From assembly GCF_000090795.2 (NCBI RefSeq), contig NW_003546661.1, positions 1 through 64,000 of the forward strand: a stretch of DNA of 64,000 nt. Reading direction: 5' to 3'. The stretch's first letter is position 1. Each line of letters begins with the position of its first letter. Below are positions 11,975 through 25,691 of the stretch, piece by piece. Under the pieces are notes generated by a model. That model was not told the origin of the DNA and did no database searches. It was given only the letters and a program-made list of their open reading frames with translations. The translations under genes and the position numbers were made by a program. The stretch comes from Amphimedon queenslandica (lineage: Eukaryota; Porifera; Demospongiae; Haplosclerida; Niphatidae).

Positions 11975-14900
11975 CTAAGATTCTCCAAAAACAGTAGAGT
12001 TTGCCATAGCAATAGAGGAAGAAGTAAGAAATGACGAACTAGTAGAGAAAATGGCAGTAGTTTCAAGTGACATTTGAGGATCTTGAGTAACGACAGGAGG
12101 AGAGGACAAAGGGTGAGAAGATAAAGTAGGATCATCATCCTAAATAAAACATATGCACATTAATGTAATAGCTTTCAATTATTACAGTTCACACACAAAC
12201 AGGGATCTCATTGATAAACATTAATATCATTACAGTGTGTAATTTAATTTACTAACTTCCTCAGTAAGTGGTTCTGTTTTGATATTAAGTTTTGATATAT
12301 CAATACCAGGACTAGCACGTAGCATGTAATCATCAACTCCACTAAATACATGAGGAGACAGAGGTGTTGTAGTTGTTGAACTAACAGGAGAACGAGCTCG
12401 TGGTGTAGTAGGACCTAATACCTTATCTGCTGCATCAGCTAATTGTTTTGTCTCAGGAGTCAGAGAAGGAGTTCGAATGCCATGAGCTCTCGCAGTTAAT
12501 TCTAATTCCTAAAAATAAATAAAATTAATAATTATTACATGTACTTCATAACAGACATACACATATTGTACATGCTTATTCATTATACACACATATGTAC
12601 ACATACATGGCATGCACATTTTTATCTTGTGTGCTAGTAAAAGGCATGATGTGATAAAAGTTGTTCCAAATAAATTTAACATCTGTGATGACACATTCTA
12701 ATCAATGCAGTGGCCATGGATAACAAATTCCATTAGAGTGACACACCTTGTAAGCCTTACCTGTACAGTCTGTATGCATACACATAAAACATTCTAGCAT
12801 TCCCTAGTAGTTGCTAATAGGACTGTAGGAGTGCTACTCTTATCAAATATTTGGAGAGTGGTTAATTTACATAAAATACAGCATACTAGACAAATACATG
12901 TACATTACATGCACATGTACATTACATGCACATGTACATTTTAAATGCATACCAGATTACCTGTAAATACACACACATGCATGTATATACACATGTATAC
13001 AGGTGTGCTGTAGACTTGTATATGCACATAAACAATTGTAGAGTAAAAAGTTAAAAAATACCAGCCATTAGAATATTAGAATAATTATTACTGACTCATT
13101 CAGAATCAGCCTTACCCTAGTTTACTGTACATTTACTGCAAAAGTGAATACATTTACATGTACATGTATGTAATGCATACATCTAAATGTACATGTAGAA
13201 TATAGAAGTGACATCATCATGATGCCAAACAGCTTATTCAATTATAAAAACATTAGCTCATACACCAGAGATAAGCAGCTCAAAGGGAAACAACCTCAGG
13301 TACATGTACATGTACATGTAAGACACTAAAAGGGTTTGCTACTGCTCCATTGAGTACATGAATTGTGTGCCTTTGAACCTACATGTAGTTTTATTACTAA
13401 AAAGCATACAAATGCATAGTACAATGTATGAACGTTGAACAAGAAAATGTTACAATAAAGATACAGGCTGTGACTTTGTAACAAGGATGGCTCCATTAGT
13501 ACATGGACATGCAAGTCAACATATGTTACATGTGCATGTACGCTCCGAATTTAGTAATATACATGTACATGTACATATATGTAACAATTCGCAACCAAAC
13601 AATGTACATGTGCATATAGTCATCATTCATTAGGTTTTGGAGCCAAAATTTTATCAATAATTGACCATACTGGAATAGGAACAATAAGCAGAGGAAGAGG
13701 CAAAAATTTTTGTCAAGGAGGATAGGCATAAAGTCTATGTAGTAACAAATATGAATTCCATTCAAATTCCACAGAACCTCTTCTGGCAAGTAAAAAGGCA
13801 GGATGCACGGAACAACAACTCATACTTGCTATATACCAGTTGAACTTTTAAGTAGTGGTCTAAAGTACATAATATAAGTCAATAGCCATAAGATTAATAC
13901 AGGTTCAATGTACATGTATTTAGATACTTAAATCAATCAGTAGAAATGAAATGGATAGTAGTGAGCCCAATTTATAATAACACATACATGTATATCACGT
14001 ACTGTACATGCATGTATGACAGAACTTAATATAGCAAAAACCAGCAAAACAAAAAAAATAAAATTAATCACCAATAGTCACACATGTACATTGTATGTGT
14101 AGCAAAAGCAATTAAATTTATAAATGAGTGCATAGTCATAAACATATCCTTAATCCTTAATGTTCACTATAAGAAATTTTCTTAACTTCATACATGTAGT
14201 TGTAAAACTTACAATGTACATGTACATGTAGGTGCAGACTTGCATATAAATACATACATGCATGTACATGCACTTACTTGAATTCTTAATCTCATTTGTC
14301 TGTTAGTTTCTTCAAGTTGCCTTTGTTTAGCATCCTGTATCTTAAGCCTTTCAACATCTCTTTGAAGTTTGCGAATATAGTCAACACTAGCTTTAAGAAT
14401 GCTACCTTTATTCTGGCGTGCTTCACTACAGGAGAAATTTAGAAAATAACATCTCACTTACAATGTACAGGCTATCGGTATCAGTACATACAGCATACAG
14501 TATAAAATTAAGACACTTACATACATGTACATGTATATTGTAGTTGATACAATCTCACAAACAATTAATGTATAAGAATAAAAATAACACAGATAGGGTG
14601 AGGAACAAAAAATTATAAATGCACGAAAAAATGCATTATGCTCTACCTTTCCGACGACGGTAGTAGCATTCCTAATTCCTTTATTCTGTCATTTATATTA
14701 AATCTTCGTCTTCTTTCAACTATAAATAAATAATACACATGTAAGCAGGGTTTCTATCAATGGATTGAATGTTATTATTATTACTATTATTATTATTATC
14801 ATCATCATCATTATAAACAATATTGAAAAGAAGTGAGTGAAGCAGAAGAAGAAAAAGGGAAGAAATCTGCGCATGTACGGTGATGTACCACAAAAAAAAA

Positions 14901-17900
14901 GAAAAAGTACAGTATATTTTAGAAGAACACAAATATGTACATACATGCATGAAGTACTTGTATTTACTCTTCATTATGGACATATGCCTGGAAAACTTTC
15001 CAGGTCAATAACCTTTTACAAGATACATGTAGTGGAATACTTTTCATTTGCAAAAATTAAATCCACACAAAAAAGTTTTTTGGGCAGATCTGCGAAAGTT
15101 AAATGACTTCAATCCCTCAAAGTTTCGGCAATACGATATACACAATGTACATGTACACTATGTTGCTGTTGTTTTTACTATTACTTCTTTTTGGCAGTGA
15201 GCACAGGATGCTGGCTGTACTTCGTTTATGATTCATTTACATGATTTCCAGTCAACAACATAACAGCCAAAATAAAAAGGATCTTTTTACTTAAATAAAA
15301 TTTTAAAAAACTGTAAACTAATAAATTTTAGCTGCATTGTGCATGTTTCCATCTATTCACTAAATTTAGTGCAACCAATTACCAAGAGTACATATAACCT
15401 AAAGAGAGTATCCAACAGCCCTATAGAAGACTGCTGCATGAGTGTGTATTTATTTAAACATACTTACCATATCATGTGATCAAGCATGTGGCAAATTTTT
15501 TTACATGTATATATATCCTCAATACGCCATACATGAACATTTCGTGGGGATTCAATTTTGCAGTTTTCACATTTTGGATTAACTACAGGTGTACATGTAA
15601 ATTAAAATCCAAAAAAGCATGCTAATTATAGTATACAGATGTAAATTACATGTAGGTACAATAATTACATTAAAAATTGCAAATTTTTTATTAGCAAACA
15701 CGAAATGCTGCCACATCACGAGATTTTTCACCCATTAAATACATGTGTATATACATGTATGTATAAAGGCTAAATTTCAAATTATAAATTTGCAAACATT
15801 TAAATTTCAGAATAAAGTATATACAAGTAGTACATAAAAACACTCTGTTTAGAGTACACATAACAGCACTACACATAATATACATGTATAGTAAGTTTTA
15901 AAGCAAATGCGTGAACTTACTCATGTTGTGATTGTTTTTCTTTATTCTCTCCTTTTCAAACTGTTTTATATCAATACTAGCATCTTCAAATAAAAATTAA
16001 TACAATAGAAGCTATTGGTAACAATGACAACTCACTAGGATTTATACCAAAACTACAGGCTTCTCTCATTTTCTCTTCCTTAACTTCAGGAGGACATGAT
16101 GATGAAATTTGCGGTACAAACATTTGATGAGAGGAAGCTGCACCACCTCCAAACATGTCAAGTAAGTTGTTACTTACAGGAAGCTAAATCAATATAAATC
16201 AAATAAATAATTATTTAATATTAAATGAAAAAGCACTCACATGTACTAGTGCATTTACAGACAATTGTACATGTACATGTACATGTACAAGCACAATATT
16301 TAATTAAAAACTGAATCAACTTAGCAAATTTGAAATTATCAAGCAGTAGCTACAATGTGTGTATAATGTTTGTAGTCTCTGCATGTACATGTAGGAGGTA
16401 ATTCAATGAAATCATCAAGACAAGAACTTGATAATGGCTCAACACTCAAAGCCATTAACAATTTTGTCGGCATACATGCAGTGTATACATGCATAATGGT
16501 TTCTTTTCTACAGAATCAACCTTAAAATATCAAAAACAGTGCACATTTACTTACACACAAGCAAATGGAAGTGCCTCAATAGCTATGGTGTAGATTAATT
16601 GAAATTTAATGTACATGTACATGTGCATGTAACCAATTGCATTTACATGTACATGCATATAGTCATGTACAATATGTACAAGAAGTACTCATCATGCGTA
16701 CATTTCACTTTAAAATGTACATGTACAAGTAATTTGCTTCATCATAACACAATTTTTAGGAAAAATACAGTGTATAGTAAGAACTTCAAAAACAACAAAA
16801 GACAACAATAATGTACACATGTACATTTACATGTAGGGTATTCATGTATTTTAATTATAACGGCTTACAGTTTGTGGCATCATCATTTGTTGCTCAAAAA
16901 AAGGAAGTGGAGTAAATCCCTCCAGTTTATCCTCAATACCCATAATGTCATCAATAAGAGCTTGATCCTAGAGTACAAAAAAACCATGCAATTAAAAAAA
17001 TCAACATAACAGGCTTAACGGCTTACATTTTGTGACAGTGGCTGATCAGTACTCATCATGATTGGGCTTTCAGATTTAACAGGGACACCAGGTGTTGGGT
17101 GCTGTAAATAATGTTCAGTTGATGACATTGAGTGAAGTCCTGACACTGGTGCTGTGGATTGGGCTTGATGAACAGGTGAGTGATTAAAATCGCCTATAGA
17201 AATAAGTTAAAGGTACATGTGTAATAGATTTAATAATAAATTTTTTATTTGTTTGCTCACATTTAATAAAAACCAAAAGTTAACTACCCCTGATAAGACT
17301 TACTTATGTATGAAGTTTTCCATTACATACAATTTTACATACAAGTTTTCCATTAATATAATTGGTTCGATTTGATTCTAACTTCAAAAAAGCATTCCTG
17401 TACATGAACTTTACATTAACACTACATCACCATTTTGTTAATCTAAGTGTAAAAGCTCTTAATAAGACTATGTGCAAAAAGTTAAATTTTTTCATAAAGC
17501 AAGTAAAGGCAAGTTAGCCAAACTAAGGCTTCTGTTTTTAAATACTGCTTAACTTTAAGCAATTTATAATCAAATTCCAAACAACTATTCATGTCATTAT
17601 GCACTAGCTACAAATTTCACATACATGTACATATTGTATAAAACTAACTTGAAACCTCTGAAAGCATTGGATCTTTCTGAACACTATATGCCTGGATTGT
17701 ACGTGGACCACTATTAGCACTACCAGCACCACTACCATACACATTGTTTGATGCTGGGGCACTATGAGTTGATAAAGGTGACGATAAACCTTGAGAAGCA
17801 GACAAGTACTGATGAAGTTGATTTTGCCTAATGGACTCCACATGAAAAGGTGTCGGGTTCTGAAGTGATGAATGTACCTAAATGTACATGTACATATACG

Positions 17901-18142
17901 TTTAGACGCATAATAATATGTGACGATGACCAGAAATTAAATTAAAATACCTCTAAAACATTCTTTGGTACTTCAACAGTCACTTGGGGTGGCTGAGGTT
18001 TCTGGGGTATACTAACAGAGTTAGAAGACTGTGACACAATAGCATTTCTTTGTCGCCTTCTCTCTTCTTCCTCTCCTCTTCTTTCTAACTCTAGACGCTC
18101 TTTCTCTAGTTGCTGACGTAGTTTTATTCGGTTTCCATGCAT
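11975..18142 (-). CDS. MITF/TFE-family bHLH leucine-zipper transcription factor
   Basis: Sponge member of the MITF/TFEB/TFE3/TFEC family, which binds E-boxes/CLEAR sites and controls lysosome and autophagy genes in other animals. Ten coding exons: 18142-17951, 17877-17649, 17193-17027, 16967-16869, 16183-16036, 15983-15921, 14719-14647, 14425-14278, 12508-12257, 12139-11975; about 513 aa. The start [12 protein letters not shown] matches the TFEB start MASRIGLRMQL. The second exon matches the family segment ending in QxxYLS. Residues 196-229 match the acidic IDDIM activation region. SSSCP at 256-260 equals the TFEB 14-3-3 site context. The basic region and helices ([19 protein letters not shown], then [16 protein letters not shown]) run from about 288, followed by the zipper. 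SUMO-type motifs VKEE (263) and IKTE (451) match the two vertebrate MITF sites. A splice acceptor just upstream of the ATG implies a 5' non-coding exon. Confidence 0.94.
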
Positions 18143-18697
18143 AATGGAATATACTACTAAAGTAATAAATGTGACCATCACATGAATCTGAATAACAATA
18201 TTCAAGCTGCAACATGTGATTGTGTGAATATGTCATCATTAACAAACAGTCTATGTATACAATTAAGTTTTATGATGGACAAAGAAAAAGACAATAATAC
18301 AAATGCTCTCACATCATTCTGTAACAACACAACTTTAAAGCGAAGATATTTCATTATTACTAACATTAGCAGTGGAACAATAAGCATGCACGCAGGCACA
18401 CAGCAAAGAAATCTGTAGACATTTCAAACAAAACATATTTGTGACAAAAATAGAAAATGATAAATGTGTACAATAGATTACACATATATACACTTTCAGG
18501 CCTTTAAAAGATCAACCAAAAAACCATTGAGTACAATCTAAACTCAAAGACTGTATTCTTTTAAACAACTTCATAGTGTACAGTATATGTACATGAACCA
18601 AGAACAAACTATCCTTTTGCACATTACAAGACATGAAATTAGATGAGGAACATGTACATTAGATTTGCTCATTAAACAAAACTGCATTACTACAGTA

Positions 18698-19035
18698 CAC
18701 ATAAAAAAGGCTATAGTACCCTACAATAAAGAGAGCTTCGTAGGAAGTAATTTTACTTTGCTGCATTATGACTAGAAAGTAAGAAGGTCATACCCAGTCA
18801 CATGTGCTGTATTAGTGAGGGCTCACACCCTCAAAAACCAGTCAAACAACTATCGGATGCTTATCTCGGCTGTCTCTACCATCCAGGTTTATCTGCATCT
18901 CCTTTTAGAAGCCCATTTAGGACGTTATTCACTCCCTTCTACTGTCGAGCTACAGTCTTATTGTGGGCTACTATAGTACTGTCGCAATGCGCATGTGCAA
19001 CAAAGTAGCAACAAGTAACCACATTCTGTGATATG
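18698..19035. mobile_element. MITE with CACATAAAAAAGGCTA end, copy 2
   Basis: A diverged relative of the element at 6467-6869. It shares the left end, the central CCCAGTCACATG and AGAAGCC..TTTAGGA blocks, and the right-hand GATATG end, with TA outside both ends. It is about 65 bp shorter than copy 1. Confidence 0.65.
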
Positions 19036-19561
19036 TACTATATACATGTACATAAAAATGTATTTAAACTAAACAAATGTTGTAAGTAATTAGTACTCAA
19101 TCTCTCTCCGAACACGTACACACATATATATATACCTATATTTTAAATTCACTAAGACCAAGAGCATTCAAAAACACATCAAAACTGTATGCCTTATTAA
19201 TTAACAAACAATATGCCACACCCCTTTACACACCATGGAAACATGTGAAGCTTTTAAAACCTCTTCAAAGCAAACTGCATTATTCATGTTTAAAGATGCA
19301 TGCTAAACTTAATGACCTCAAACTATTATAAAAGTACTGTGAGTAGCAAGAATGAAACTCAATAGAATAGCCTTTGCCCATACAGATTAACTACGTCAAA
19401 CTTAAAATCTTAATCTAACCTTACACAAAAATAGTGACAAAATTAAAAGGCTAAAAATCTCACCCAATCAAAAGGATCCCTAAAGGTCTCAATAACACCA
19501 ATGGCAGAGTACCAGCACTCTGAGATTACTGCCCTTATTAGTTAGCGAAAAAGAAATAGAA

Positions 19562-19612
19562 TGACGTCATTAAATACAGTTGATCACGTGATATGAATTC
19601 ACTATCACGTGA
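19562..19612. promoter_or_regulatory. Paired TCACGTGA E-boxes and a CRE in a divergent promoter
   Basis: A perfect CRE, TGACGTCA, is at 19562-19569. Two perfect palindromic TCACGTGA boxes are at 19584-19591 and 19605-19612, with starts 21 bp apart (two helical turns). The GTPase start codon is at 19661. TCACGTGA is the preferred M-box/CLEAR core bound by MITF/TFE proteins, and the neighbouring divergent gene encodes such a protein. Use by that protein is inference. Confidence 0.6.
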
Positions 19613-19660
19613 CACAACTTGTGCGTTGGCGTGTGAATGAAGTACAGTACGAATTGAACA

Positions 19661-22600
19661 ATGGCCGAGCCACAGGGTCATTCCAGCTCAGCTCTACCTA
19701 ACGAGTACAAGGTGATCTTGATAGGAGCTGTAGGAGTTGGGAAGACTAGCCTTTTGATGAGATATGTTCACAATGAATTTCAAGAGACGCCTAATAAGTT
19801 TGTCTCTGAAGAAAAGAAAACTATTACCATCAATGGGAAAGAGATTGTACTGTATCTTTGGGATACTGCAGGTTAGCTGGATTTGTAAATTCTATTTAAT
19901 AGTTATGCATGCTGTTACTTAGCACTACTTGTGAAGACAAAGTTAATACTAATGGGGTTACAACTTGCATTTAATTTTAATATTGTCAAAGGCTATTACT
20001 CTATAGTAGTAAGAAAACATCTGGCAATTTGTGGTAAATAGGGTTAAGTTATTGGTTCAAATGGCGAAAGCTGAAAGTTAGAGATGTGCAAGTTTTCATT
20101 GTTTGTGTTATTTGTGTTATTCAATTTACCAGTGTATTTGTCCTTTGCAGACTTTTAATGTACATTGACCACCTTGTAGTAAAACATGCAACCTAATATT
20201 ACCTGATAGACTAGAAGTAAAGAGCTTGTAAGGTACATGTACTATTATTTCAAAATCACGAGTTAGACCTTTTCTGTTGCTAAAAGCTGACAACAGTACC
20301 CATTGCATGCAGTTATGATTAGTGTGCTCTATATGGATATGTGTCACCTTCCTTTGTGATGTCGTACACTTTTTATACATTATGTACACATTTATGCTAT
20401 ACCAATACTATAATGTTTACTTAACAATTGTGATTCATCAGAATGTCACAACTATAAAGATTTGTTTTATTTTTGATGTTTCATAACATACAACCTGTAG
20501 TTTATGTTAAATTTATTGGTTTTTTATTTTGCACCTAATGACATGCATCTGCAATTTGGTATCTTTATTTTAATTGATGTTAAATGTATACACATGAGGT
20601 GTAAACTTTCTTGTATAGATAATATTTAAAAAAATTTTTTTAAGTTCAGTTATCTTTCATTCAAATTTAGGACATTGTAAATAGACCTTCTGTTTCAGGT
20701 ACATATAGATAATAAACTTTAGACTGAGTAAACAGATGTCAAATTCTTGTTTTTTGAATTTTAGTTGTCTCTTTTTTACTTTGATCCTGGTAGTTGTATT
20801 GAGACAATGGAGTCTTCATTTAGATAATTATGTCATTGAAATAGGTAAAAATTCTTTTGGTATAGCATACTTACTCTACATGTACATGTATGTGCGTGTG
20901 AGTAATACATGAGTACTAGTTTCTATTGGTTACCTTTGATACTATGTACATGTATGTATAGAAAAGTATGTTTTGAGTGCATTGTGTATCAGAATTTGTA
21001 AGCAATTTCATTGTATGCAAGCATGCAATCAAGATTTTAAAATAAGAATGTTATACATGTACCGTACATGTACCTGTACTTTGTACATGTATAGAGTACT
21101 CACCTGAAACCAAGTTGTACAATTAAGGCTTGTTAGAAGTTCAAACTTCAGTATTAAATAGAATTTTCAATGTACATGTACATGTAATTATTTGAAAGCT
21201 ACATGTACATGTATTCCTTAAATTTGTTTTCAAACTATCAAAGGCACAAGTACATGTTCCTACCCTTGTGTTTTAATCCTGGTTAGGATATAAACATTAT
21301 AAGAACTAATTAAGCCATTTAAAGTAGATATCTATGTACATGTCATGTGCATGTACATAGTAATGTGGTATAGTATGGTTTTACGGTATGTGGTACTCAA
21401 TACTGGCCCAGCTACATGTATTACATACACATGCATGTACAGTGAACAGTAACAGTAATTCTTTTAATTTTTTTAATGGATATACATGTACTTTACTTTT
21501 TGTACTACATACATGTATATATGTTTATATGTTTGCATCTACAAATTTTTAGCAAATGAAATAAAAATTTGGAGCATATATGATGTTCAATGTAGCTACA
21601 GTACATGTACATGTGTTTGTATAACATTGACGTCTTTGAAATACAATTTAGAATATGATTGCTCTTGTATTGTAGTGAGGAGGACCCAAAGGTTCAATGC
21701 TTCAAGCCACCTTGATCTGTCTCTGTTAGATTACCTCACCACTGTCTATTTTTTATTTGAAACTCAAGCATTATGTACATGTACCTGACAAAAAGGACCT
21801 TTGTCTTGAAAAGATAATTATTGTCTCTAGTTATAGCTTTAGCTAGTTATTTGAATAATGCAGTACACTTTCCATAGTTTGCCTCTGAATTAAAAATAGT
21901 ATAGGCAATTGAAATACAATGTACACGTATGAATGTTATTGTGGTAATTTAAATTTTGCTATACCCTATATACATGTAGATACAGAGCCTGAAAATAAAT
22001 TTAGAAATCATGCATGTGTATAATTATACCTACATGTACTAAAGTTATATTTTAGTCAATTAGATACTGAAAGTATAGAGCTTAAATAATTTTTTGGTGA
22101 TACAATTAATTAAGTTAAATTCTTACCAGATAACCTTTTTTTGACATGAAAATATTTTTGTATGGCCTTAAAATGATGAAAATATTTCAATCGAAAATTT
22201 TTGAACAACCAAAATTTGTGACGTAATTCATCAAAGAAAGACTAAAGTACAGCCTGATAAGTAGGTATCACATTGCAGTTCTAACCTTGCTCTATCCATT
22301 GGTGTTTGCAGTATTTCAATCTGTCGTTTCATTACTGAGTTATAAAACAAAACGGTCCACTATGTGGCAAAAGTAGCAATTTAATGTTTTCATTTATTAT
22401 CCGTTTATTATCCTTAAGTTGGTCATTGCTTGCATCTCCAGTACTATCCGTATGCTAGTAATGTTGGGGAACAGCCAGGTCAAGAAGCTTATATCTCAGG
22501 AACTGTAAATACTACTATAGCTGCCTTGTTACCAGTAGGTAAAGGACAAGGTACATGTACATGTATATGCAAGAGAAGCTAAAAAATTTTTCATATACTA

Positions 22601-25509
22601 TGAAAAGACAAAAATATTTCGACTTGAATTTTGTTGAAATGAAAAAATTTTGTACGAAAAAAAGCAAATTATGGTATGCATGTACATGTGCATGCAAAGT
22701 CATGCACAACAGGAAGATAACATGTACTGTATTTATTATGTCAAAGGGTGCTAATGAATCATTGACTGCTTGTACTGGTGTGCATTTTTATTGCTTCTTA
22801 TTGACTTTATGGTTATCATGGCTATCCTATTTCATGTTGTTCTGGGCTTTAGTACATGTACCTCTATCACTGGGCTGAGAAGAGAGTTGAATCAATGTAT
22901 AATAATGTGGGTGATGGTACATTTACATGTACATTTAGCTACACGAATGGGCTCTACCTGTACACTTGAGTTCAATTTTTTATTTTGAGTACTTCATAAT
23001 TACACACGTGTGCAAAAGGAATAAAAATAAGAATGAATTATTAATTTTATAATTTTGGTCTTGTGATTCTGTTGTTGGTACAATGAAGTACATGTACATG
23101 TACATGTAGGCAAGATGCTAAGCAATTAATGTGTATGTAGTTTTGCCTTCTCATGGAAGTCACTTGATTTCACTCACCTCTGAGGGCACAGCATACATTT
23201 TTTGCAATGAAATGTGTTAATTGCAGCAGTTGGCACTTGACTTGATTTCTGTTTGAACCTTGTTATTCCAAATATTAAAGAGCTGTTTCTTTACTTTGGT
23301 TGACAGTAAACAACAAAAGCATGCACAGTCTTCCAAATATTGTACATGTACTAATATATCAGTAGCAGTTAGTACTTGTATTTTAATTTTTTGATTTGTG
23401 GCTAGTACACACACCTATACCTATTTCACCTTTAATAGTGCAGGGAAATTAAGGAAGGAATTACACACAAATGTAGTAGTTGTGCTTCCTGTATTTTGTG
23501 AAAAGGGCATTCTAATTAAATTTCTTTTAATGTCTGCACCTGCTTGCATTGACAGTTAAATCTTAATTTTCTATACTTTACTCATCAAGTTGCAATAAAA
23601 TTTAGATTTCAATGAAATTAATGAAGCCATCTGCTGAAGTATAAGTAAAACTTGTCAAGTTTCTTAATTAAATTTTTTTACATTGTACATGTTCATTTTG
23701 TCCATTTACATGCATGTGTACTTCCTAGTTTACTACTTACAATGTAATTTTTTTCGCATTGTCAATGAGACTATGACTCCAACTGCACTTTTTATTTTTA
23801 TACTTCGGTATAACGTTTTGTAAGATTTGTAGTTAGAGCAATGCAGAGGTAGTTATATACACAGTGTACATGTCTGTGCCTTTGTTTTGACATTTAGTGT
23901 ATAGTTTTAAACTTAATTTTGTTGTACAGTATGTTTAATTATCACAGCTTCTACCATGATTTTAGTAATCCAATTCACCTTTACATAAAATTTTTAACTT
24001 ACCCATTCATATACTGTACATAATACATGCATGTAGAAGTCATGCACAATATATTCTGTATAGTATCCTCTCCTATTGGACTATGTCCTACTGGATCATA
24101 GTCCCTAGCCATGGAAGGTAAGGGCTCTGCATTTCTTAATGCATGTTTGTCAGAACTCTGCTTATTTAAATGGGTTTTTGACTGAGCAATACGTACATGT
24201 ACATATACATACATTTGAGGGAAGATATTACGTAGCTAGCAGTTATGTAGCAATGATTTGAAACTTTGAAGGGGCTGAAGGGCAACATAAAAGACATGTG
24301 GATATGTACTGTCATACGTGCTCTTGACAGGTGTTACATGCCTAATTCCTGTCATATTTTATTGCTACATGTATATTAAGTCACACTATGCTATTTCAAA
24401 TACATGTACATGTACATGAAGTTTCAGGCTACTAATAACCTGTAAATGAAAGACAGACAGACCGAGTAGCTAGTCTTCACCTACATGTATGCAAAGCTGG
24501 ATGAGGCCAATAACTTATAGTTAATCCATGTAATGGTATTTCTTATTGTCTATCTACCGAAAGTTGTGGGTCTAAACCTTTCTGCTAAAATGTTAGGGGG
24601 GGGGCTCTAGCCCTCCTTACCCCCTTTTCTACACCTACATGTACATGTATTTGTGTACATTTATACTGTAATACTAAAGTGCTACATTTACATGTACATT
24701 GTATATTTTGTATTCACTACCCTATAAGTGGTATTTTTCGAGGGGATAAATTTCTGTAGATTTTGCGAAACGAGGGGTCATTTGCGAAATTAAAACATGC
24801 AAAAATATTTTAACTCTCAAAATTATTACAAAATGGTGGTACTTCAAAACAATTAATGAAATCCTGCAAATTCATCATTTGCAAAAATTTATCCCCTCAA
24901 AAATTTCCATGTATAGGGTATTTTTGTCACATTGTATACATTATGTCAGTTTCAATTTTGTTTTTTTTGATCTACAAATGTTTAATCTAATGTGTGATGG
25001 TGTGTGCACAAAACATTGGTGTCTCAGCCCATTGACTCCTGCAATTGTTTATACTAGGTCAGGACAGATACCGTACACTAACACGTCGCTACTATGAAAA
25101 TACTGATGCTGTAATGGTAGTGTATAGTTCTGTTGAGGAAGAAAGCTTTCGAGAAATTCAGGACTACTGGTTTCAAGAGCTGCAACATTACTTAAAATAT
25201 GACGATGAGTCTGTTCCGATTTTATTAGTGGCTAATAAATCGGATTTAATATCTCCTGATGTTGATACCGTTCATTTTGGCACTGCCAAAGAGTTAGCTT
25301 TGCAGAAAGGGTTACTGCACCCTATTGAATGCAGTGCTAAAACTGGACACAATGTTAAACAAGCATTTCATGTAATAGCAACTGCATTATTTAAGAAGAG
25401 TCAACCATCAAGGAAACCTAATGTGTCAAGCGTGACAAGACGTCAATGCTCTTGCATGAACAGAAGTAGTGACCAGAAATCTGAGAGATTACATGTTGAC
25501 AATAACTAG
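19661..25509 (+). CDS. Rab/Ras-like small GTPase, isoform with terminal exon 2a
   Basis: Small GTPase of about 220 aa from exons 19661-19871 and 25058-25509, split by a 5.2-kb intron. The P-loop GAVGVGKTS is at 22-30. The phase-1 intron falls inside the Gly of WDTAG (residue 71). Exon 2a then supplies QDRYRTL (normal catalytic Gln at 72), VANKSDL (NKxD) and ECSAK. The switch I segment (ETPNKFVSEEKKT) lacks the usual TIG triplet. The C-terminus is odd: an internal CSC is followed by about 18 polar residues, so no C-terminal prenylation motif is present. An ATTAAA signal at 25554-25559 would end this transcript. The family is Rab-like but I cannot assign a subfamily. A second possible terminal exon follows at 25692. 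Confidence 0.88.
19872..25057 (+). other. 5.2-kb GTPase intron
   Basis: It holds many TACATGTA motifs (for example near 20880, 21177, 22550, 23092 and 24404), one CCGTATAG-type MITE variant at 24720-24918, and otherwise no recognisable element. I looked for a second P-loop exon here and found none. Confidence 0.6.
24720..24918. mobile_element. MITE, CCGTATAG family, divergent copy 2
   Basis: The ends CCCTATAAGTGG and CATGTATAGGG are inverted with TA outside both. The inner arms (TTTTTCGAGGGGATAAATTT and AATTTATCCCCTCAAAAA) are also inverted. It resembles the other copies in size and in its GCGAAATT-type interior. Confidence 0.6.
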
Positions 25510-25691
25510 ACTCACTAGTTTGTGTGTGTTTGTTATGATGTTTTGCCTTATAAATTAAATGCTTATGAGTCTTGAATTGGTTTATTATTCTAATTAAACA
25601 CACACTATTGTTATTACTGAAATAGTTACGGTTATTGTTCTTTCTTGTAAATTTGATTTCAACGTTATTTAAATTCAGTTTTATTTTATAG

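Larger units (their letters stand above)
18143..19660. other. 5' region shared by the MITF/TFE and GTPase genes
   Basis: Divergent intergenic region of about 1.5 kb. It should contain the 5' non-coding exon(s) of the MITF/TFE gene, a MITE (18698-19035) and a promoter-proximal block with E-boxes and a CRE (19562-19612). I see no protein-coding exon. Confidence 0.6.

Noticed and set aside
14720-14983. Minus-strand frames with poly-Asp/Asn or Ile runs
   Set aside because: They arise from an ATT/ATC microsatellite in a MITF/TFE intron.
17604-17843. A second overlapping minus-strand gene at MITF/TFE exon 2
   Set aside because: An alternative frame of the true exon; only the [14 protein letters not shown] frame matches the family and keeps splice phase.
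22555-22878. Plus-strand frame of 107 codons in the GTPase intron
   Set aside because: Start and surroundings are TACATGTA repeats, with no splice logic or similarity.
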